15,734 nucleotides of DNA, taken from contig DIWG01000061.1 in NCBI GenBank assembly GCA_002423465.1, positions 1 through 15,734 on the forward strand, read 5' to 3'. Shown piece by piece: positions 13,301 through 15,734 of this stretch. Each line of letters begins with the position of its first letter. Position 1 is the stretch's first letter. The position numbers and the translations under genes were made by a program. The notes beneath the pieces are model-generated. The model did not search any database. It saw nothing but the letters and a program-made list of their open reading frames with translations, and was not told the DNA's origin. The DNA comes from Syntrophaceae bacterium UBA6112. Lineage in GTDB: Bacteria > Desulfobacterota > Syntrophia > Syntrophales > UBA5619.

Positions 13301-15292
13301 CTATCCCTGCGGCAATTCATATCCCTTTTCCCGGAACATCCGCAGGCAGATGTTCACCGCATCGGCATCGTAAAGGATTCCCTTGTTCTTTTCGATTTCC
13401 GCAAGGGCCTCATCAATCCCCAGGGCAGGACGATAGGGTCGGTGAGAAGCCATCGATTCCACGACGTCCGCAACAGCGAGGATTCGGGCCTCAATCAGTA
13501 TTTCTTCTCCTTTACATTTGCGGGGATAACCGGAGCCGTCCATCCGTTCATGGTGTTGGTGGACGATCTCCGCCAAGGGCCAGGGGGACTCTACATCCTT
13601 CAGCATCTCGAATCCTTTGCGAGCATGTTCTTTGATCAGGGAAAATTCGAGCTCAGACAGTTTTGTCGGTTTGGACAATATCTCCGCCGGGATGGAGAGT
13701 TTTCCGATGTCATGGATGGAACCGGCCATGCGAATGCCGTCGATTTTATCTTGGGGCAATCCCATCTCCGTCGCAATGGCACGGGCAAGGTCCGCAGATC
13801 GGATCTGATGACCGGCCGTATAGGGATCTCGTGTTTCCACTGCGGACACCATAACCTGGATGGTCGCACTTACCGACTTCCGGAGACTTTCGAGAGTCCG
13901 CTGAAGTTCCTCCTCCACCCGTTTGCGGTCGGTGATGTCGTGGCTCAATGTGATGATGCCAATGAGCTTCTTCTCCTTGTCCCGTAAAGCGGACATGCGG
14001 TTCTCCAGCCAAACGGTGGAGCCGTCTTTCCTGTATTCCTCCAATTCCAGGATGCGGCTTCTTCCGGGGTCTATCGTACCGCCGGCTTCCAATTTCAACT
14101 CTTCTTCAAAGGTCCTGGCAACGATCTGCAGGGATTCAGGCGTCAGCATCTGTTCCATGGTTTGAGACATGACCTCTTCAGCCGTGTATCCCCGAAGGCG
14201 AATGACGGAAGGGCTGACGTAAGTGAAACGTAAATTCAAGTCCAGAACGGTTATAACGTCCGCAATGTTATTGACCACCAAACGGTACTTCTCTTCGCTT
14301 TCCCGCAGCGCCACCTCCGTCCTTTTGCGCTTTTGCTCCTCATGAACAATGAACCAGCCTCTCAGACCAAAAAATGAAAATATGGCGCTTCCGACAAGAA
14401 ACAAAACGACAATCAGAATCAGCTTGTTTCTGAAATTCTCAAGCGAAGACAGTATCTCATTCTCCGAAGATGCCACGACAATAGACCAGAAGGTTTGTCC
14501 GATATGGACGGGCATGTATGCCGCATGCTTCTTGACCCGCTCAACCTTCCGCTCACGGATCTGATCAAAGGTATATGTTGTAACACCTTGTTTCTCTTTG
14601 ATCATCTCCTCCGCCATTGCAATAATGTCGGGATAGTCCTTACAATTCTCAAAAACCGAATTCCCCGTATGGCCGGGAACGGGACAATAGAGCTCTTTTC
14701 CGTCACGGCTGATCATCCAGGCATAACCCGTCTTGCCAAACTTGATCCTTTCAAGGTACCGCTTCGAGAGGGTCTGAAAATTTATCCCGATCCCGACGCT
14801 TCCTTGATACTTCCCGTTTTTCAGGACGGGGACATGGAGGGCTACCATGTCAAACCCCTGAACGGATTTGAATACATCGCTCACGATAGGTTTATGGGAT
14901 CTCATGACTTCTTGAATGTGTTTCTGACCGGAAATATCCTGCCCGATGGCTTTGGGGTCCAAAGGAACGGTAAAAATGATCTTTCCGTTTGCATCTACCC
15001 TGGAAATCGCCGTGATATCATCCTTGTTTGTTTCATAGGTGAGCGAAATGAATTTCTTGCCGGTCTCGTCGAGATTTACAATGGCAGGCATCCGGGTGAT
15101 GGAGGTCAGAACATTCGTCCACTGTTTGAAAAAATCATCGATCCCGACACTTGCCTGTCTGGCATAGGATATCTGCTTCTCGTTCAGAGCGATGATGGCC
15201 GTCTTCTTCGCGTCGTCATAGGCGTAATGAAAGAAAAAAGCGCAAAAAAGGATCAAAAAAATCAGAAAATAGACCCATAATTTATTCTTCAT
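13301..15292 (-). CDS. Cache-PAS-HD-GYP sensor, cyclic-di-GMP phosphodiesterase
   Basis: The protein has 663 residues. TM1 is at 5-23, followed by a periplasmic Cache-type sensor (about 30-285, with GISMxPA-like SITRMPAIV, FKSVQGFDMVALHVPV and GYAWMISRDGKELYCP motifs), then TM2 at about 289-315. A PAS domain follows (about 332-455, EKYRLVVNNIADVITVLD to the DITDRKR linker), a coiled linker, and an HD-GYP domain from about 475. HD-GYP residues are in place: H495 in YTAGHQIR, H527-D528 in HDIGK, H556 in IKEH, HHERMDGSGYP at 580-590, and D609 in AVADVV. The family hydrolyses cyclic-di-GMP, so this should couple an external ligand to c-di-GMP breakdown. The ribosome site is weak (GAGTGG). It converges with the acylase gene and has a likely promoter at 15423-15393. 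Confidence 0.92.
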   Translation of the reverse strand: MKNKLWVYFLIFLILFCAFFFHYAYDDAKKTAIIALNEKQISYARQASVGIDDFFKQWTNVLTSITRMPAIVNLDETGKKFISLTYETNKDDITAISRVDANGKIIFTVPLDPKAIGQDISGQKHIQEVMRSHKPIVSDVFKSVQGFDMVALHVPVLKNGKYQGSVGIGINFQTLSKRYLERIKFGKTGYAWMISRDGKELYCPVPGHTGNSVFENCKDYPDIIAMAEEMIKEKQGVTTYTFDQIRERKVERVKKHAAYMPVHIGQTFWSIVVASSENEILSSLENFRNKLILIVVLFLVGSAIFSFFGLRGWFIVHEEQKRKRTEVALRESEEKYRLVVNNIADVITVLDLNLRFTYVSPSVIRLRGYTAEEVMSQTMEQMLTPESLQIVARTFEEELKLEAGGTIDPGRSRILELEEYRKDGSTVWLENRMSALRDKEKKLIGIITLSHDITDRKRVEEELQRTLESLRKSVSATIQVMVSAVETRDPYTAGHQIRSADLARAIATEMGLPQDKIDGIRMAGSIHDIGKLSIPAEILSKPTKLSELEFSLIKEHARKGFEMLKDVESPWPLAEIVHQHHERMDGSGYPRKCKGEEILIEARILAVADVVESMASHRPYRPALGIDEALAEIEKNKGILYDADAVNICLRMFREKGYELPQG

Positions 15293-15392
15293 GATCCACT
15301 CTTTCGGACTGAGGTGATCTGGGTATTAAGGCGCATGACGGCTCGTAATAATCGGGAAAGAGAAACAACGTGAACAGAAACATGATGATAAA

Positions 15393-15423
15393 ATCATAAA
15401 CATTAAAAATTGCAACATGTCAA
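15393..15423 (-). promoter_or_regulatory. Candidate promoter for the HD-GYP gene
   Basis: On the minus strand TTGACA (15423-15418) is a perfect -35 box. TATGAT (15398-15393, 5/6) follows at 19 bp, slightly long; TTTATG at 17 bp is the weaker alternative. The whole of about 15355-15480 is AT-rich compared with the genes to the left. The leader would be about 95 nt. Confidence 0.4.
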
Positions 15424-15583
15424 TATACATTTATGCCGGGTTAAATTTCACACAATTTTCAAATCGATGAATTTCGTTTGAACTCTTCAGATTTTTTGAA
15501 TGGGAACTGCCGGAGAAAGCGGCCCGAAGCCGGATGCTTATCCGGAAGGGAGTTGATTGGATGGAAGGCTTCCTAAAAAAAGT

Positions 15584-15607
15584 GTTGACCAAAACGTTGA
15601 CCAAGCA
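15584..15607. repeat. Tandem 12-bp repeat near the tRNA-Leu 3' end
   Basis: GTTGACCAAAAC (15584-15595) and GTTGACCAAGCA (15596-15607) share the same first nine bases, directly after a run of seven A (15575-15581). They lie about 60-80 bp from the tRNA 3' end. This could be a remnant of an attachment or regulator site, or chance. The surrounding gap 15293-15664 holds no gene I can support; CCGGAT-GCTT-ATCCGG (15530-15545) is a perfect 6-bp hairpin with no T-tract. Confidence 0.4.
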
Positions 15608-15664
15608 CCCCTCAAACAGAAAGAGGATTAACCAATGAATCAGTTAACCCCCCGTTTTCTTTAT

Positions 15665-15734
15665 TGGTGCCGAAGGCCGGACTTGAACCGGCACGGATTT
15701 TGTCCACTACCCCCTCAAGATAGCGTGTCTACCA
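15665..15734 (-). tRNA. tRNA-Leu(GAG), 5' end cut off by window edge
   Basis: Seventy bases of the 3' part are present, ending in an encoded CCA (15667-15665). Read on the minus strand: D-arm remainder GGTAGACACG, anticodon stem CTATC/GGTAG around the loop TTGAGGG with anticodon GAG at 15716-15714, long variable arm GGA-CAAAA-TCC as in class II tRNAs, and T-arm GCCGG-TTCAAGT-CCGGC. GCCTTCGGCA-CCA completes the acceptor side. About 15 bases of the 5' end (acceptor and D-stem) lie beyond 15734. Anticodon GAG reads CUC and CUU leucine codons. Confidence 0.92.

Noticed and set aside
12608..13987. A 459-codon plus-strand frame spanning the acylase end and the HD-GYP gene
   Set aside because: It crosses two well-supported genes in other frames and strands, its first part is acylase out of frame, and no motif is visible.
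15534..15638. A 34-codon frame (internal ATG at 15561) ending in TLTKHPSNRKRINQ
   Set aside because: Short, no recognised domain, and its repeats are the DNA-level 12-bp repeat; not enough to call a gene or an integrase remnant.

Overview
The window is 15.7 kb of GC-rich bacterial chromosome with an AT-rich right-hand end. Three things recall anaerobic Desulfobacterota (Syntrophales-like): the mix of DUF116, BaiN/HI0933 flavoprotein and long-chain acyl-CoA ligase genes, a good sigma-54 promoter, and small Lys/Ala/Pro-rich secreted proteins. That assignment is inference from gene content; there is no rRNA or marker gene to settle it.

Left part (1-2060, minus strand). A truncated Lys/Ala/Asp-repeat secreted protein runs off the left edge. 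Next to it is a small secreted protein with a beta-rich-looking core, preceded by a near-consensus sigma-54 promoter and, about 110-125 bp further upstream, a 19-bp dyad placed like an enhancer-binding site. Behind these lies a YegS/BmrU-type lipid (diacylglycerol) kinase.

Central metabolic block (2250-6105, plus strand). A Cys-rich DUF116 protein overlaps a BaiN/HI0933-family flavoprotein, followed after 77 bp by a long-chain acyl-CoA synthetase. This looks like one transcription unit, divergent from the lipid kinase.

Defence and addiction block (6171-10840, plus strand). A 1001-residue single-chain type IIG (Eco57I-like) restriction-modification enzyme has its own promoter-like leader. Its target-recognition segment is strikingly AT-rich. 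After it comes an unusual pattern: intact enzyme tail, Phd/RelE-type toxin-antitoxin pair, decayed second copy of the tail, HicBA pair, short third remnant of the tail. The first two tails each carry TTGACA-N17-GATGAT, with the -35 box overlapping the enzyme's stop codon, so each TA module appears to have received a promoter together with the tail. I read this as the record of repeated 3'-end replacement events that brought in recognition domain, tail and TA module together, leaving old tails downstream. This is the most interesting structure in the window.

Right part (10872-15734). A membrane-anchored penicillin-acylase-family Ntn hydrolase (plus) converges with a Cache-PAS-HD-GYP cyclic-di-GMP phosphodiesterase (minus). 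An AT-rich intergenic region follows, with a promoter for the HD-GYP gene and a tandem 12-bp repeat. The window ends inside a tRNA-Leu(GAG) gene on the minus strand.
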